Of a DNA stretch of 64,000 nucleotides, positions 54,155 through 64,000 are shown piece after piece. Made by a program: the position numbers and the translations under genes. The first letter of the stretch is position 1. Every line of letters starts with the position of its first letter. Under the pieces are notes generated by a model that was not told where the DNA came from, did no database searches, and worked only from the letters and a program-made list of their open reading frames with translations. This DNA is from Leeia aquatica (GTDB taxonomy: Bacteria; Pseudomonadota; Gammaproteobacteria; Burkholderiales; Leeiaceae): the NCBI RefSeq assembly GCF_012641365.1, contig NZ_JABAIM010000001.1:186001-250000 (forward strand). The letters are read 5' to 3'.

Positions 54155-55872
54155 GATTCATCCTCCTGCCTCAAACGTGCAACCAGACCGGAATGGCGCA
54201 ACGGTACCAGCCGCACAGCCTCGCGCAAGCGGGCCTCATGGCCAAACAGCGTGACCTGCCGCCGTGCGCGGGTGACGGCGGTATACAGCAGAGGGCGGCT
54301 GAGCAAGGGGCTGGCCTGCTCGGGCAACACCAGCGCCACATGTGAAAATTCAGAGCCTTGGCTCTTGTGCACCGTCATCACATAGGCGGGTTCATGCGGA
54401 GGCAGGCGTGCGGGGGGCAAGGCCCGCCAACCACCACCCTCTGCCGCAAACCAGACCTTGAGCTGCCCCTGTGCGTCCGGCAGCATGATGCCAAGGTCCC
54501 CATTGTAGAGCTGCAGGCTGTAATCATTCTGCTGAACCAATACCGGCAAGCCGGGATAGCGTGGTTCCGCCCGAATCCAGCCACGGTTGGCAAAACGGTA
54601 AGCCAGCTGGGCATTGAGCTGCTGGGTGCCATCCGGCCCCTCGTGCAAGGCCGCCAGCACCCGCACCGCATCCAGTGCAGCAAAACAGGCCGACACATCG
54701 CCCTGCCGGACTGCGGCAAAGTAGTCTGCAAACAGTGCTGTCAGTTGCTCCAGCATCACGACCCGTGAGAGCGTGTGCCAGTGCAGATCCGGATTGTGCT
54801 GCAACACAGCCAGCACCGCGTCTTCCTGCCCGGCATTGATATGGCGGGCCAACTGGCCGATTCCAGCGTCACCGGCAAAACGATAGCTGTGGTGCAGGAA
54901 CTGCACCGCATTGCCCAGCTGGCTACGCCCGGCACGTGGCAAAATGACATGGCCGGTCAGTCGGGACAAGGACTCGGCTTGCTGTGGGTCCAGCCCGGCG
55001 TCGGCACACAGGTCGGCAAACACGCTGCCCGCCTCCACCGAGGACAACTGGTCCTTGTCGCCGAGCAGAATCAGGCGGGCGTCCACCGGCAAGGCATCCA
55101 GCAGATGCGCCATCAGGCTGACATCCACCATCGACGCCTCATCCACCACCAGCACATCCAGCGGTAACGGATTGCTGGCATGATAGCGATAGCCAATGCG
55201 GTCCGGTCGGGGCTGCAGCAGCCGGTGCAGGGTTTCCGCCTGTTGCGGCAAGCCTTGCAGGGCGACCTGCCAGTCCTCCGGCAAGCCGGGCAGCACCTGG
55301 GCTGCGGTCAACCGCAGACTCTCCGCCAGCCGGGCCGCAGCCTTGCCGGTAGGCGCAGCCAGCCGGATGCGCAAGCTCTGCGGCGCGCTCAGTTGCAGCG
55401 CGCATAGCATATTGAAAACGGTACGGCTTTTACCGGTTCCGGGCCCACCCGAGAGGATGGTCAACCCCTGGCGCAGGCTGGCCGCCACCGCCACGCATTG
55501 CCAGTCCGGCTGTTGCTGGCTACCCGCAAACAGTCGGGCCAGCAGTGCCGGACTGTCGGGCCGGGACCAGTCGGCACTGTTTTGCAAGCGTTGCAACAAG
55601 CCTTGTGCCAGCTGTTGCTCGTAGTGCCAGTAGCGGGCCAGGTAAAAACGGTCCAGCTGATAGAGGATGGGCTTGAACTCCCCCGGTCTGCCGACCAGCG
55701 GGCTCGCCAACAAGGCCTCACAGGCTGCCGGGCCCAGCATGTCTCGACTCAGGCAGACATGACCCGCCTCCAGCGCTTCCACCAGCTGCTGCACCGCATG
55801 CTCCAGCTCGGCACTATGCGCATCAACCAGACGCAACAAGGTCTGACTCAGCGGGCGGGCCAGGATACTCAT
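54151..55872 (-). CDS. recD: Exodeoxyribonuclease V alpha subunit
   Basis: 573 residues. 5'-3' helicase subunit of RecBCD. The Walker A GGPGTGKSRTV lies near residue 141, the Walker B VVDEASMVDVSLM follows, and the C-terminal UvrD-like motif VMTVHKSQGSEF and LYTAVTRARRQVTLFG complete the SF1B set. Its ATG overlaps the recB stop by four bases, giving the order recC-recB-recD. Confidence 0.95.
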   Translation of the reverse strand: MSILARPLSQTLLRLVDAHSAELEHAVQQLVEALEAGHVCLSRDMLGPAACEALLASPLVGRPGEFKPILYQLDRFYLARYWHYEQQLAQGLLQRLQNSADWSRPDSPALLARLFAGSQQQPDWQCVAVAASLRQGLTILSGGPGTGKSRTVFNMLCALQLSAPQSLRIRLAAPTGKAAARLAESLRLTAAQVLPGLPEDWQVALQGLPQQAETLHRLLQPRPDRIGYRYHASNPLPLDVLVVDEASMVDVSLMAHLLDALPVDARLILLGDKDQLSSVEAGSVFADLCADAGLDPQQAESLSRLTGHVILPRAGRSQLGNAVQFLHHSYRFAGDAGIGQLARHINAGQEDAVLAVLQHNPDLHWHTLSRVVMLEQLTALFADYFAAVRQGDVSACFAALDAVRVLAALHEGPDGTQQLNAQLAYRFANRGWIRAEPRYPGLPVLVQQNDYSLQLYNGDLGIMLPDAQGQLKVWFAAEGGGWRALPPARLPPHEPAYVMTVHKSQGSEFSHVALVLPEQASPLLSRPLLYTAVTRARRQVTLFGHEARLREAVRLVPLRHSGLVARLRQEDES

Positions 55873-58800
55873 GCCTGCACCCCGGCAAAGAAGTGATCCA
55901 GCGCATCAATCATGGCCAGCGAAGGCAGGTCAGCATACACCCCGCAGCCGGGCTGTCCGGTTGCCGTACCGCGCAGGAACAGGTAGCGCACCCCACCCAT
56001 GTGCTCTTCATACTGATAGCCGGGCAGGCGTTGCTGCAGGTAGCGGTGCAAGGCCAGCGTATACAGCAGGTATTGCAGGTAATAGTGCTCATGCGCGATG
56101 GCGTGACTCAGTCGCTGCGGCACATAATCCTCCGCCCTTCCCCCCAGCCAGTTTGATTTGTAATCAATAACATAAAATCGGTTGTTAATACGGCATATCA
56201 AGTCTACATAGCCCTTCAGGTAGCCTGCCGCCGCCTGATGGTTCAGCTGGCCCAGCACCTGGCGGCAAGGCTCAGGCAAGCCCAGCTCTGGTCGAGCCAG
56301 TAGCGCAGCCAGCTGCGGCATGGACAGCGCGGGCAGCGGGAAAGTGAACTCCAGCTCGACCAGACGCTCACGCTGCGTGACCTGTGCCAGACAGCCACCG
56401 GCCTCATCCAGCGGCTGCAGCAGGGTCGCTTGCAGCATGTCTAGCAGCACCGGCTCCCAGTGCGCCTCATAGCCCTGTCCCGCCAGCAGGGTACGGACCA
56501 CGGGTTGCCAAGCTAAACGGGGTGCGCAGAAATCAATCTGCTCAAACAGGCTGTGCAGGAAGGTACCCGGTCGGGCCCCTTTCGGGAAAGCAAACATGCC
56601 CGAAGCCGGTACCTCGCTCTCGACCGGGAGTGGCTGGGTGCGGCCATCATGGTCGGGTAGTTCGATGTACGCCGCAGACAGGTTTCGGGTCAACGCCGTA
56701 AAGCTGCTCATTTGCCACTGGCTGCGCAAGTGGCGGCCAAACCGAGCGACCTCGACTTGTGGTGTACTCAGCTCGGCTTGCCAGCGTGCCTGCGACACAT
56801 CGTCTGCAAGCTGCCAATGCATATGCCCGTCCATCCGTGCTTGCCAAGCCTGCAGCAGCGCCTGCCACCCTGCCTGATCCAGTGCCTCGGTCATCATCAG
56901 GTGTTCCGGCAAGCTGGTGGCCATGCCGTGCAGCAGCCAGGACAAAGCGGCCCGACCGGCATCCTTGACCCAGCCCCAATACAGATAGCAGCGGTGGCGG
57001 GCGCGGGTCAGCGCCACATAAAGCAGGCGCAGCTGTTCGGCAAAGCGCTCGCTTTCAGCGCGGGCACGGGCGGCGGCAGGCGCCCCCAGGTAGAGCGTTG
57101 CTACACCCGCCTCATCACGGCAGCTGAGCACATCCTGCTCGTGGCGCTGCAGCAGCTTGCCATCCCAGGCAAACGGACAGAACACCACCGGATACTCCAG
57201 CCCCTTGCTGGCATGAATGGTGACAATCCGCACCCGCTGCGCATCGCTCTCCAGCCGGATCAGCGCTTCATCCTGACCACCTTCCGGCTGCAGTGTCTGA
57301 TCGCAGAACCAGCGGTACAGACTGTCCATTCCCAGGTGGACATGGCTCTCCGCCTGGGTCAGCTCCAGCAAGTGCAATACATTGGTCAGGCGCCGCTCGC
57401 CATCCTGCAGACGCAGCAAGTGTTCAGCAACCGCCCGCTCGTCCAGTAGCTGGCGTGCCATCGGCAAGAAGCCCTGCTCGCGCCACAGCTGATGGTAGCG
57501 GTTGAAATCTTCAACCTGCTGCTCCCAGTGCTCCGGCGTTTCACGCAGTTGCCACAGCTCTGCACCATCCAAGCCGAGCCAAGGGCAACACAAGGCAGCA
57601 CTCAACGCGGACTGTCGGTTGGGCTGCAGCACCGCCGCCAGCAGGTTGCGCAGTTCCACCGCCTCTTCTGTCAGGAAGACATTGTGGGTGGCCTGCTGCA
57701 CACACGGGACCCCCCGCTCACGCAAAGCCTCGGCCATCAGGCTGCCTTGCCGGTGGCTGGGCACCAGTACCGCCATATCGCCACCGTGCAGCCGTCGCCC
57801 TTCCAGCATCACGGCCGGATCGCTCAGCAGACGTACCATCTCACTGGCAGCGTGCTGCGCACTGTGGCGGCTGGCCTCCTCCTTGCTCAGTGCGGTGCCA
57901 TTCGCCGGTAGCAGTCGCCACTGCAGGGGCGCCGCATGCTGCGCGCCACCGTGCAAGGCAGAGGGGCCGCGCCGCGCGGCGTCTACTGGCTGAAACACAA
58001 TCCCCGGCAGCAAAAAGGGCTGAGGCCGGGCAAACAGCTGATTGACGGCACTGACCAGTGCCTCGTCTGAGCGGTGGTTGACACCCAGACTATGCTGCTG
58101 ACCGGCATCGTGTCGGGCCTGTAGATAGGTAAACACGTCCGCCCCACGGAAGCTATAGATCGCCTGCTTGGGGTCACCCACCAGCCAGGCCACCGCATCG
58201 TCATCCCCGTACAGATGCCGGAAGATGCGGTACTGTACTGGGTCGGTATCCTGGAATTCGTCGATCAATGCTGCCGGAAAGCGCTGGCGCACCCGCTGGC
58301 GCAGGAATTCGGCAGCCGGACCCTCCAGCGCCTGGGCCAGCCGATTGAGCAGGTCATCATAGGACAGCACACCCTCGGTTTCCTTGCGCGCGGGTAGCGC
58401 CGCCTGGCAGTGACGATACAGCGCCGCCAGCACATGCTGATAACGCTGCTCCAGCGCAATCAGCATGCTTTTCTGCTCCATCAGCAAGTCCTGCCAGGCG
58501 ATGAAGAAGGCGTGCACAGGCGCCTCACTGCCTGCCTTGCAGCTGGCAGACAAGCTGTCCTGGGCCAAGCGTTCAGCCTTGTCAAACAGGGCTTGCTGGT
58601 GAGCCTGCTCCGGGCGCAGCCAGGCATCCATTTTGCCGAGCCACAGGCGGCACCAGTCCTCGCGATACACGTTCTTCTTCAAGGCCGGGCTGGCGAGCAA
58701 GGCGGTGATGGTGTCAGCCTCTGCCTGCCATAGTGCGCGGCAATGCTGATAATGCTGCGCAAGGCGTTGCCAGCTGGCCTCTAGCTCACCGGCTTCTGGC

Positions 58801-59408
58801 GCCGCCACCTGCAACCAGGGCTGCCCGATGTAGCTCCGCAGGGTGCGCAGCAGGGTATAAGGCGTAATGTGGTGGTCCAGCAGCCATTGCAGCAACAGCG
58901 GATGAACATCGTGTACCAGTCGCCGCCAGCTGTCAGCGATCAACTCCAGCAGCAGGCCACTATCATCGGTCAGCAGGGCCTGCTCGAAGGGCACCCCGGC
59001 CTCCAGCGCCACGTCGCCCAGCACCCGCTGACAAAAGCCGTGAATGGTGAAGATCGCAGCTTCGTCGAAACCCCGCAGGGCATAGTCCAGACGGGTCAAG
59101 GCGCGGAAACGCGCCTCACCGGCGGGCAGGCGCTTCAGCAGCACCCGTCCGACCGGATCGGTACTGTCACCGTGATACAACCAGTCTCGTGCCTCCGCCA
59201 GCCGCAGCCGCAGCCGCTCGCGCAGCTCGGCAGTGGCCGCCTTGGTATAGGTCACCACCAGAATCTGCTCGATCGGCAACCCCTGCTCCAGCAGCAAGCG
59301 CAGTACCAGATTGGCGATCGTCCAGGTTTTGCCGGTCCCGGCGCTGGCTTCAATCAGTTGCAAGCCGCGCAGCGGAAACCCCATCAGGGTAGGTTCAACC
59401 AGCTTCAT
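55869..59408 (-). CDS. recB: Exodeoxyribonuclease V beta subunit
   Basis: About 1179 residues. 3'-5' helicase and nuclease of RecBCD, acting in double-strand-break repair. The Walker A EASAGTGKTWTI lies near residue 20, the helicase motifs LIDEFQDTDPVQY and VGDPKQAIYSFRGAD follow, and the C-terminal nuclease has GYVDLICRINNRFYVIDYKS with the catalytic Asp and Lys. ATG at 59408 is chosen because GGGAGG lies six bases upstream and the sequence before it is unlike any RecB. It overlaps the recC end by 14 bases and the recD start by four. Confidence 0.96.
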   Translation of the reverse strand: MKLVEPTLMGFPLRGLQLIEASAGTGKTWTIANLVLRLLLEQGLPIEQILVVTYTKAATAELRERLRLRLAEARDWLYHGDSTDPVGRVLLKRLPAGEARFRALTRLDYALRGFDEAAIFTIHGFCQRVLGDVALEAGVPFEQALLTDDSGLLLELIADSWRRLVHDVHPLLLQWLLDHHITPYTLLRTLRSYIGQPWLQVAAPEAGELEASWQRLAQHYQHCRALWQAEADTITALLASPALKKNVYREDWCRLWLGKMDAWLRPEQAHQQALFDKAERLAQDSLSASCKAGSEAPVHAFFIAWQDLLMEQKSMLIALEQRYQHVLAALYRHCQAALPARKETEGVLSYDDLLNRLAQALEGPAAEFLRQRVRQRFPAALIDEFQDTDPVQYRIFRHLYGDDDAVAWLVGDPKQAIYSFRGADVFTYLQARHDAGQQHSLGVNHRSDEALVSAVNQLFARPQPFLLPGIVFQPVDAARRGPSALHGGAQHAAPLQWRLLPANGTALSKEEASRHSAQHAASEMVRLLSDPAVMLEGRRLHGGDMAVLVPSHRQGSLMAEALRERGVPCVQQATHNVFLTEEAVELRNLLAAVLQPNRQSALSAALCCPWLGLDGAELWQLRETPEHWEQQVEDFNRYHQLWREQGFLPMARQLLDERAVAEHLLRLQDGERRLTNVLHLLELTQAESHVHLGMDSLYRWFCDQTLQPEGGQDEALIRLESDAQRVRIVTIHASKGLEYPVVFCPFAWDGKLLQRHEQDVLSCRDEAGVATLYLGAPAAARARAESERFAEQLRLLYVALTRARHRCYLYWGWVKDAGRAALSWLLHGMATSLPEHLMMTEALDQAGWQALLQAWQARMDGHMHWQLADDVSQARWQAELSTPQVEVARFGRHLRSQWQMSSFTALTRNLSAAYIELPDHDGRTQPLPVESEVPASGMFAFPKGARPGTFLHSLFEQIDFCAPRLAWQPVVRTLLAGQGYEAHWEPVLLDMLQATLLQPLDEAGGCLAQVTQRERLVELEFTFPLPALSMPQLAALLARPELGLPEPCRQVLGQLNHQAAAGYLKGYVDLICRINNRFYVIDYKSNWLGGRAEDYVPQRLSHAIAHEHYYLQYLLYTLALHRYLQQRLPGYQYEEHMGGVRYLFLRGTATGQPGCGVYADLPSLAMIDALDHFFAGVQA

Positions 59409-62400
59409 GGCTGACCTCCCGGTGTGCAAACATCGGTGCCAGCAGGCGCTGTGCCCAGTCGCAGAATGTCTGGTCCAGCGGATTGTGGTCGCGGTACAGC
59501 AGGTGGTAATACGCTTGCTCACCTTCGCCAAACTGGCCGGGGTGGCGATGCTCCGGGGGTAACCACACACGCTCGGCCGCCTTCATGGCATCTTTGCCTT
59601 GCTGCTGGGCCACAAACCAGGCATGTGCACTCTTGATGAAAAACGGCAGCGGCTGGTTCCCGGCAAGGCAGAAGGCCTGTTCCAGGTCCAGCAGCAGCGG
59701 CTCGGGTTCGGCCACGCGCTCAAACTGCAGCCACTGCGCGCCATTGCGCTCATCGTGCGCCAGCCAGCGGCTCTGGCAGGCCACATTCTGGGGCTGTAGT
59801 ACGCACAACAACAGATGCTGTATCCATAGCAGGAATTCATCCGCTGGACGCAGGCGGTCTGCACGCAAGCCGAGCAATCCTGACGGCGTCAACCGCCAGT
59901 TGCCCTGCCCCAATACCCCTTGCAGGCGCAGCTGCTGTCCTTGCCAGTGAAAGGGTAAGGGTGGCAAGGTCTCTGCCGCGCCGGGCAAGGCTTGCAGAAA
60001 AGGCTGCAACGTGGCCCGTTCTGCCTGATACATCAGCCCCCCCATCGGCCCGGCAGGCAGCAAGCCATCCGCCTCGACCAGACACTGCACCGTCTCCGCA
60101 TCGCCCCACGGGCGACCTTGTGCCTGCTGCAGCCAACGCCGCAGCGTCTGGCGGGCATGCCAGTCCAGCTCAAACGGCTCATACCCTTCCGGTTCCGCCC
60201 GGGGCTCATCCAGCCAGATGGAGAGCCGCTCCCGCAATAGATAGCGGGCAGGGTTACGAAAACACTGCAGCCACTCTTCCAGCGATGCGCTATCTACAAC
60301 ACGCTCAGGCAAGGGCTGCTGGAACAGTGGGGCAAGGCTGCCCTCGCCCAAGCCTGCCAACACGCCGGCTCGCGCATAAGGCGCGGCATAGCTGCGCAGC
60401 CGCCCAGCGTCGGGCTGAAACAAACGGGCATCAAACGGCTGCAAGGGATGGGCCAGCGTCACGCGCGACAAGGCGTCCGGGTCGGCACAGCTCAGGCGGA
60501 TCACGTCCAGCAATTCAGCCAACAGCGGCGACGGTGGCAGACTCTGGCCGTCGCGAATGCTGAAACCGACATGGCTGAGGTAGAGCACTTGCCGGGCCGA
60601 TAACAGTGCCTCAAGGAACAGATAGCGGTCGTCAAACCGGCGCGAGCGGTCTCCCCGCCGGTAATGCTGCGCCACCAGATCAAAGGATTGCGGGCGCAAT
60701 TGTCGTGGGAAATCGCCATCATTGAGTCCCAGCAGACACAGTACGCGGAAGGGCAGACTGCGCATCGGCACCATCGCGCAAAAGGTCACCCCGCCGGACA
60801 GGAAACCAGTGGAGCCATAGGCTTGTGAACCATGCCGCTGTAGCCAGCGCCGCAACCAGGGCAGGCCAAATGTCTGGTTAAATCCAGCCAGCGTGGTGTC
60901 CTCCAGCAACTGTGCCAAGGTGTCGCGCAGGTGCTGCACGGCTTGTTGTTCGTCCTCATCGGGATCAAAAAACTGCTCCAGCACTTGATGTAACTGCGCG
61001 ACCCAGTCTGCCGCCGACAGCGGCTGGGCCACCCGTTGGTGCAGCTGCCCCAGTTGTTCGACAAACACGGCCAATCTGGCCAGCAGCTGCGCCTTGCTGC
61101 CCTCGGCCACCGCAACCGGCAACATGCCCGCAAACATGGGGGCTTCAGCTTCAGCCAGCTCGACCGGCAATGCCACCCCCAGCAGCAGGCGGTCCAGCCC
61201 CTGTTGCCAGCTATGGGCGGGATCATCGGGCAGCCCCAGCTCCGCCTTGTGCCGGGCATCCCGCGCCCAGCGGATGGCTGCGGCCTCCACCCACTGCCGC
61301 AGTAGCGGCAATTCAGCCTCCTCGATGCCAAAGCAACGCGCCAGCGCCGGGCAAGACAGCAAGTCCAGCACCTCAGCGGCAGCAAACCGCCCGGCAGCCA
61401 CCTGCAGCAGTTGCTCCACCACCTGCAACAACGGCCACTGGCTGAGCAAGGAGCGGTCAGCAATCCCGTAAGGGATGTAGGGCACCCCTTCCCGCCTGGC
61501 AAACACCGCATCAATCAGCGGCGCGTAGGTATGGATGTCCGGCATCAGCACTGCCACATCCGCAGGCTGCAAGCTGGGGTCGGCTTCAAACAGCTGCAGC
61601 AGCTGGTCGTGCAATACCTCCAGTTCGCGCATCGGGCTATGGCACAGATGGTGCTGGATGGAAACATCGTCTTCCGCCAGCACATGGTCGGCAGCCGGTT
61701 CACGCAGGTAGAGAATGTCATTCTGCAAGCGTGCCAGCAGCGTTGGCTGCTCGTTCTCGACAAACAGGTCGTGCAGTTCGCCACTGTGGCGCTCGACCAG
61801 CATGTCCATGAAATCACGGCCCTGACGGCCCAGAGAGGCCAGCAACGGGTGGCCCAGGTCCAGATAGAGGTCTTCGGGTCGCGCCGGGCCCGCATCTTCC
61901 AGCAACAGATCCAGCTGCGGCGGCTGTCGGGTCAGGTGCCCCCAAGCCTCCTGGCAAGGGTTGAGCACAAACAGGCACACATCCAGTTGCTGCGACAGTC
62001 CATGCAGGATGTCCACATAAGCGGGCGGCATGGCGCTGATGCCAAACAGGATCACGCGTTGCGGCAGGTGTGCCGGTCGCTCCCCCTGTGCCAGCCGGTC
62101 CAGCAGATGCTGCAGCAGGCGTACCCGGTGCGGCGCACTGTCTTGCGCGGCAAGACGCTGCCACAGTGGCTGCTGCCACCGCTCTTCTTCCCCCAGCCCC
62201 AGCTGCCGTCCCTGCTCCCAGGCCTCAATCCAGTCGGGGCGGTACATCAGATAGTGGTCAAAAATGTCGGCCACCTGCCAGGCCAGCTCATAGCGGCGGC
62301 GCTCATCCGGCTGCTGCAGATAGTGCTGCAAGGACGGGTGCAGCGCCATGACTTCCGACGAGGCCAGCTGCTCGGCAATACGCCAGGCCATGATGTCAGG

Positions 62401-62658
62401 ACTGAAGCCGGAGCGGCGCGGCAAATCGGCCTGCATGGCGCGGAACAGTTGCCAGATGAAGGTGGCGGGCAGGGGAAACTGCAGATTGGCGCAAATGCCG
62501 TTGCGCTTCGCCTGTTGCAGCGTGATCCAGCGCGCCATGCCCTTGCTCTGCACCACCACGACCTCCGGCTCGAACGGCGAAGGCAGCGGCTGGCGAATCA
62601 CCGCCAGCAGCAGTTCCAGCAAGGTTTCCAGTCGATTGGCTTGATAGAGATACAGCAT
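59395..62658 (-). CDS. recC: Exodeoxyribonuclease V gamma subunit
   Basis: About 1087 residues. The RecC subunit lacks helicase activity but holds the Chi-recognition tunnel and joins RecB and RecD. It begins MLYLYQANRLETLLELLLAV, followed by VVVQSKGMARWITLQQA and LPATFIWQLFRAM, characteristic of RecC. ATG at 62658 is chosen over a longer frame to 62748, since homologues start at this point, although the ribosome-binding site is weak. It is divergent from the thiolase gene across 156 bases. Confidence 0.95.
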   Translation of the reverse strand: MLYLYQANRLETLLELLLAVIRQPLPSPFEPEVVVVQSKGMARWITLQQAKRNGICANLQFPLPATFIWQLFRAMQADLPRRSGFSPDIMAWRIAEQLASSEVMALHPSLQHYLQQPDERRRYELAWQVADIFDHYLMYRPDWIEAWEQGRQLGLGEEERWQQPLWQRLAAQDSAPHRVRLLQHLLDRLAQGERPAHLPQRVILFGISAMPPAYVDILHGLSQQLDVCLFVLNPCQEAWGHLTRQPPQLDLLLEDAGPARPEDLYLDLGHPLLASLGRQGRDFMDMLVERHSGELHDLFVENEQPTLLARLQNDILYLREPAADHVLAEDDVSIQHHLCHSPMRELEVLHDQLLQLFEADPSLQPADVAVLMPDIHTYAPLIDAVFARREGVPYIPYGIADRSLLSQWPLLQVVEQLLQVAAGRFAAAEVLDLLSCPALARCFGIEEAELPLLRQWVEAAAIRWARDARHKAELGLPDDPAHSWQQGLDRLLLGVALPVELAEAEAPMFAGMLPVAVAEGSKAQLLARLAVFVEQLGQLHQRVAQPLSAADWVAQLHQVLEQFFDPDEDEQQAVQHLRDTLAQLLEDTTLAGFNQTFGLPWLRRWLQRHGSQAYGSTGFLSGGVTFCAMVPMRSLPFRVLCLLGLNDGDFPRQLRPQSFDLVAQHYRRGDRSRRFDDRYLFLEALLSARQVLYLSHVGFSIRDGQSLPPSPLLAELLDVIRLSCADPDALSRVTLAHPLQPFDARLFQPDAGRLRSYAAPYARAGVLAGLGEGSLAPLFQQPLPERVVDSASLEEWLQCFRNPARYLLRERLSIWLDEPRAEPEGYEPFELDWHARQTLRRWLQQAQGRPWGDAETVQCLVEADGLLPAGPMGGLMYQAERATLQPFLQALPGAAETLPPLPFHWQGQQLRLQGVLGQGNWRLTPSGLLGLRADRLRPADEFLLWIQHLLLCVLQPQNVACQSRWLAHDERNGAQWLQFERVAEPEPLLLDLEQAFCLAGNQPLPFFIKSAHAWFVAQQQGKDAMKAAERVWLPPEHRHPGQFGEGEQAYYHLLYRDHNPLDQTFCDWAQRLLAPMFAHREVSHEAG

Positions 62659-62751
62659 GGCCGAGAGTATGCCGTCAAAGTGATGACGAGGCCAGCTGCG
62701 GCTTGTACCATGCCCCTGTCCGGTTGACCTGCTCTTGCACCCGAACACAAA

Positions 62752-62780
62752 TTGACGTTAACGTAAACGTAAATGATAAT
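62752..62780 (+). promoter_or_regulatory. Thiolase promoter with embedded 21-bp palindromic operator
   Basis: TTGACG (62752-62757) and GATAAT (62775-62780) are 17 bases apart, 35-63 bases before the thiolase start. The element at 62752-62772 (core ACGTTAACGTAAACGT) is identical at 20 of 21 positions to the minus-strand sequence at 37793-37773 in front of the IOR gene, and occupies the same place over the -35 box and spacer. Confidence 0.7.
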
Positions 62781-62814
62781 GCGGCTATCCCCTCTCTCAT
62801 GCAGGAGCTGGACC

Positions 62815-63999
62815 ATGCGCAACGATCCGATTGTCATCATCAGTATTGCCCGTACCCCGATGGGGGGCTTTCAGGGCGATTTTCACAGCCTGAGTGCCAG
62901 CGAGCTGGGCGCCGTTGCCGTGCGTGCCGCAATCGAACGCAGTCAGTTGAGCGGAACCGACCTGGACGAAGCCATCATCGGCAATGTGCTGTCCGCCGGA
63001 CAAGGCCAGGCTCCAGCCCGCCAGGCCATTATTGGTGCCGGTTTGCCGCAGTCGGTGCCCTGCACCACCATCAACAAGATGTGCGGTTCCGGCATGCAGG
63101 CCCTGATGCTGGCTCATGACCTGTTGCTGGCCGACAGCAACCGGGTGATGCTGGCCGGCGGCATGGAAAGCATGAGCAATGCCCCTTACCTGCTGCCCAA
63201 GGCCCGCGCAGGCATGCGCCTGGGCCACGGCGAAGTCAAGGATCATATGTTTCTGGATGGTCTGGAAGATGCCTATGACAAAGGCCGCCTGATGGGCAGC
63301 TTTGCCGAAGAATGCGCCGACCAGTACGGTTTTAGCCGTGAGGCACAGGATGAATTTGCCATTCGCTCGCTGACCCGTGCGCAGCAAGCCACCACGGAGC
63401 AGCGCTTTGCTGCAGAAATTGCACCGGTCACCCTGCGCAGCAAGCAAGGCGAGCACGTCATCAACGTGGATGAGCAGCCCGGTAAGGCCCGGCTGGACAA
63501 GATCCCGCAGTTAAAACCCGCCTTCCGCAAGGATGGCACCATCACCCCGGCCAATGCCAGCTCCATTTCGGATGGTGCCGCCGCGCTGGTGTTGATGCGG
63601 GCCTCTGAAGCCGAACGCCGCGGCCTTGCGCCGCTGGCCCGAATCGTCGGCCATGCCAGCCATGCCCAAGCCCCGGCCTTGTTCACCACCGCTCCGGTAT
63701 TTGCCATGCAGAAGCTGCTGCAACGCTGCGGCTGGCAAGCAAGCGATGTGGATTTGTACGAGATCAATGAAGCCTTTGCGGTCGTCACCATGGCGGCCAT
63801 GCACGACCTCAAGCTTTCGGCCGACAAGGTCAACATTCATGGCGGAGCGTGCGCCCTGGGCCATCCGATCGGGGCCTCTGGTGCACGTGTGGTCGTGACC
63901 CTGCTGTCCGCTTTACGACAGTATGGGCTCAAGCGCGGTGTGGCTTCATTGTGCATTGGTGGTGGCGAAGCCACAGCCATGGCGTTTGAATGCCTCTGA
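62815..63999 (+). CDS. Acetyl-CoA acetyltransferase (thiolase)
   Basis: 394 residues, complete up to the last base but one of the window. The acylated cysteine lies in TINKMCGSGMQALMLAHD near residue 89, the catalytic histidine in GGACALGHPIGASGARVVVT, and the second cysteine in ASLCIGGGEATAMAFE. The NEAF motif is in EINEAFAVV. It condenses or cleaves acetoacetyl-CoA; 3-oxoadipyl- or broader 3-ketoacyl-CoA specificity cannot be excluded. ATG at 62815 has AGGAG seven bases upstream. Its promoter carries the palindrome shared with the IOR gene, linking it to branched-chain or oxoacid catabolism. Confidence 0.94.
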   Translation: MRNDPIVIISIARTPMGGFQGDFHSLSASELGAVAVRAAIERSQLSGTDLDEAIIGNVLSAGQGQAPARQAIIGAGLPQSVPCTTINKMCGSGMQALMLAHDLLLADSNRVMLAGGMESMSNAPYLLPKARAGMRLGHGEVKDHMFLDGLEDAYDKGRLMGSFAEECADQYGFSREAQDEFAIRSLTRAQQATTEQRFAAEIAPVTLRSKQGEHVINVDEQPGKARLDKIPQLKPAFRKDGTITPANASSISDGAAALVLMRASEAERRGLAPLARIVGHASHAQAPALFTTAPVFAMQKLLQRCGWQASDVDLYEINEAFAVVTMAAMHDLKLSADKVNIHGGACALGHPIGASGARVVVTLLSALRQYGLKRGVASLCIGGGEATAMAFECL

Positions 64000-64000
64000 C

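Noticed and set aside
54151-62658. RecBCD region as an anti-phage defence island
   Set aside because: Order and motifs are those of ordinary chromosomal recCBD, and no known defence gene accompanies it.

Overview
The window reads as a stretch of a GC-rich (about 60% by eye) Gram-negative chromosome. The gene content fits a betaproteobacterium, possibly Neisseriales/Chromobacteriaceae-like: RecBCD rather than AddAB, DUF1631 and HDOD proteins, a fused indolepyruvate ferredoxin oxidoreductase, MmsA-type valine catabolism, FbpABC and an imelysin operon. Nearly every gene has a recognisable family. I saw no prophage, insertion sequence, CRISPR array or integrase. Most genes lie on the minus strand in long, tightly packed runs, many with stop/start overlaps.

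Layout. 1-1207: 5' part of dnaX. 1278-1452: tRNA-Ser(GGA) with promoter and a bidirectional terminator. 1471-9082: polyamine cluster, with agmatinase, a LysR regulator and an operon in the same order as E. coli ydcSTUV-patD. 9245-17537: a peptidase run (M61, PepN, TldD-like, TldE-like) preceded by a methyltransferase. 17684-20254: large DUF1631 protein. 20284-25434: Orn/Lys/Arg decarboxylase, a cytoplasmic GH9 glycosidase and dnaB, with the last two overlapping by 4 bp. 25496-37542: an orphan branched-chain-type binding protein, then (running from 37542 downwards) a possible eight-gene run: fused IOR, a second orphan binding protein, YjbR, mmsA, acyl-CoA dehydrogenase, enoyl-CoA hydratase, hydroxyisobutyryl-CoA hydrolase and mmsB. 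37929-39424: HDOD protein and a YcnI-like copper protein. 39453-43630: glpK, glpD and a divergent DeoR/GlpR regulator. 43596-44764: dusC and a DUF1289 protein. 44828-53648: fbpCBA facing an imelysin, di-haem DUF1111, imelysin, DUF1513 operon across a shared control region with Fur-like sites. 53649-62658: recC, recB, recD and a small frameshifted membrane gene. 62815-63999: acetyl-CoA acetyltransferase.

How it fits together. Arginine can become agmatine and then putrescine. The YdcSTUV importer plus PatD handle uptake and oxidation towards GABA. Valine-derived 2-oxoacid catabolism (perhaps entered through IOR) and a thiolase 25 kb away appear to share one regulator, because a near-identical 21-bp palindrome overlaps the predicted promoter of both. 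The iron region pairs ferric import with imelysin proteins under probable Fur control.

The least explained items are the shared palindrome and the IOR-headed operon, a 33-bp perfect inverted repeat at 26692-26724, two dyads in front of the polyamine transporter, the GH9-dnaB coupling, and the frameshifted gene after recD. Start codons below were moved to the best ribosome-binding site where the longest frame began at an implausible TTG/GTG.
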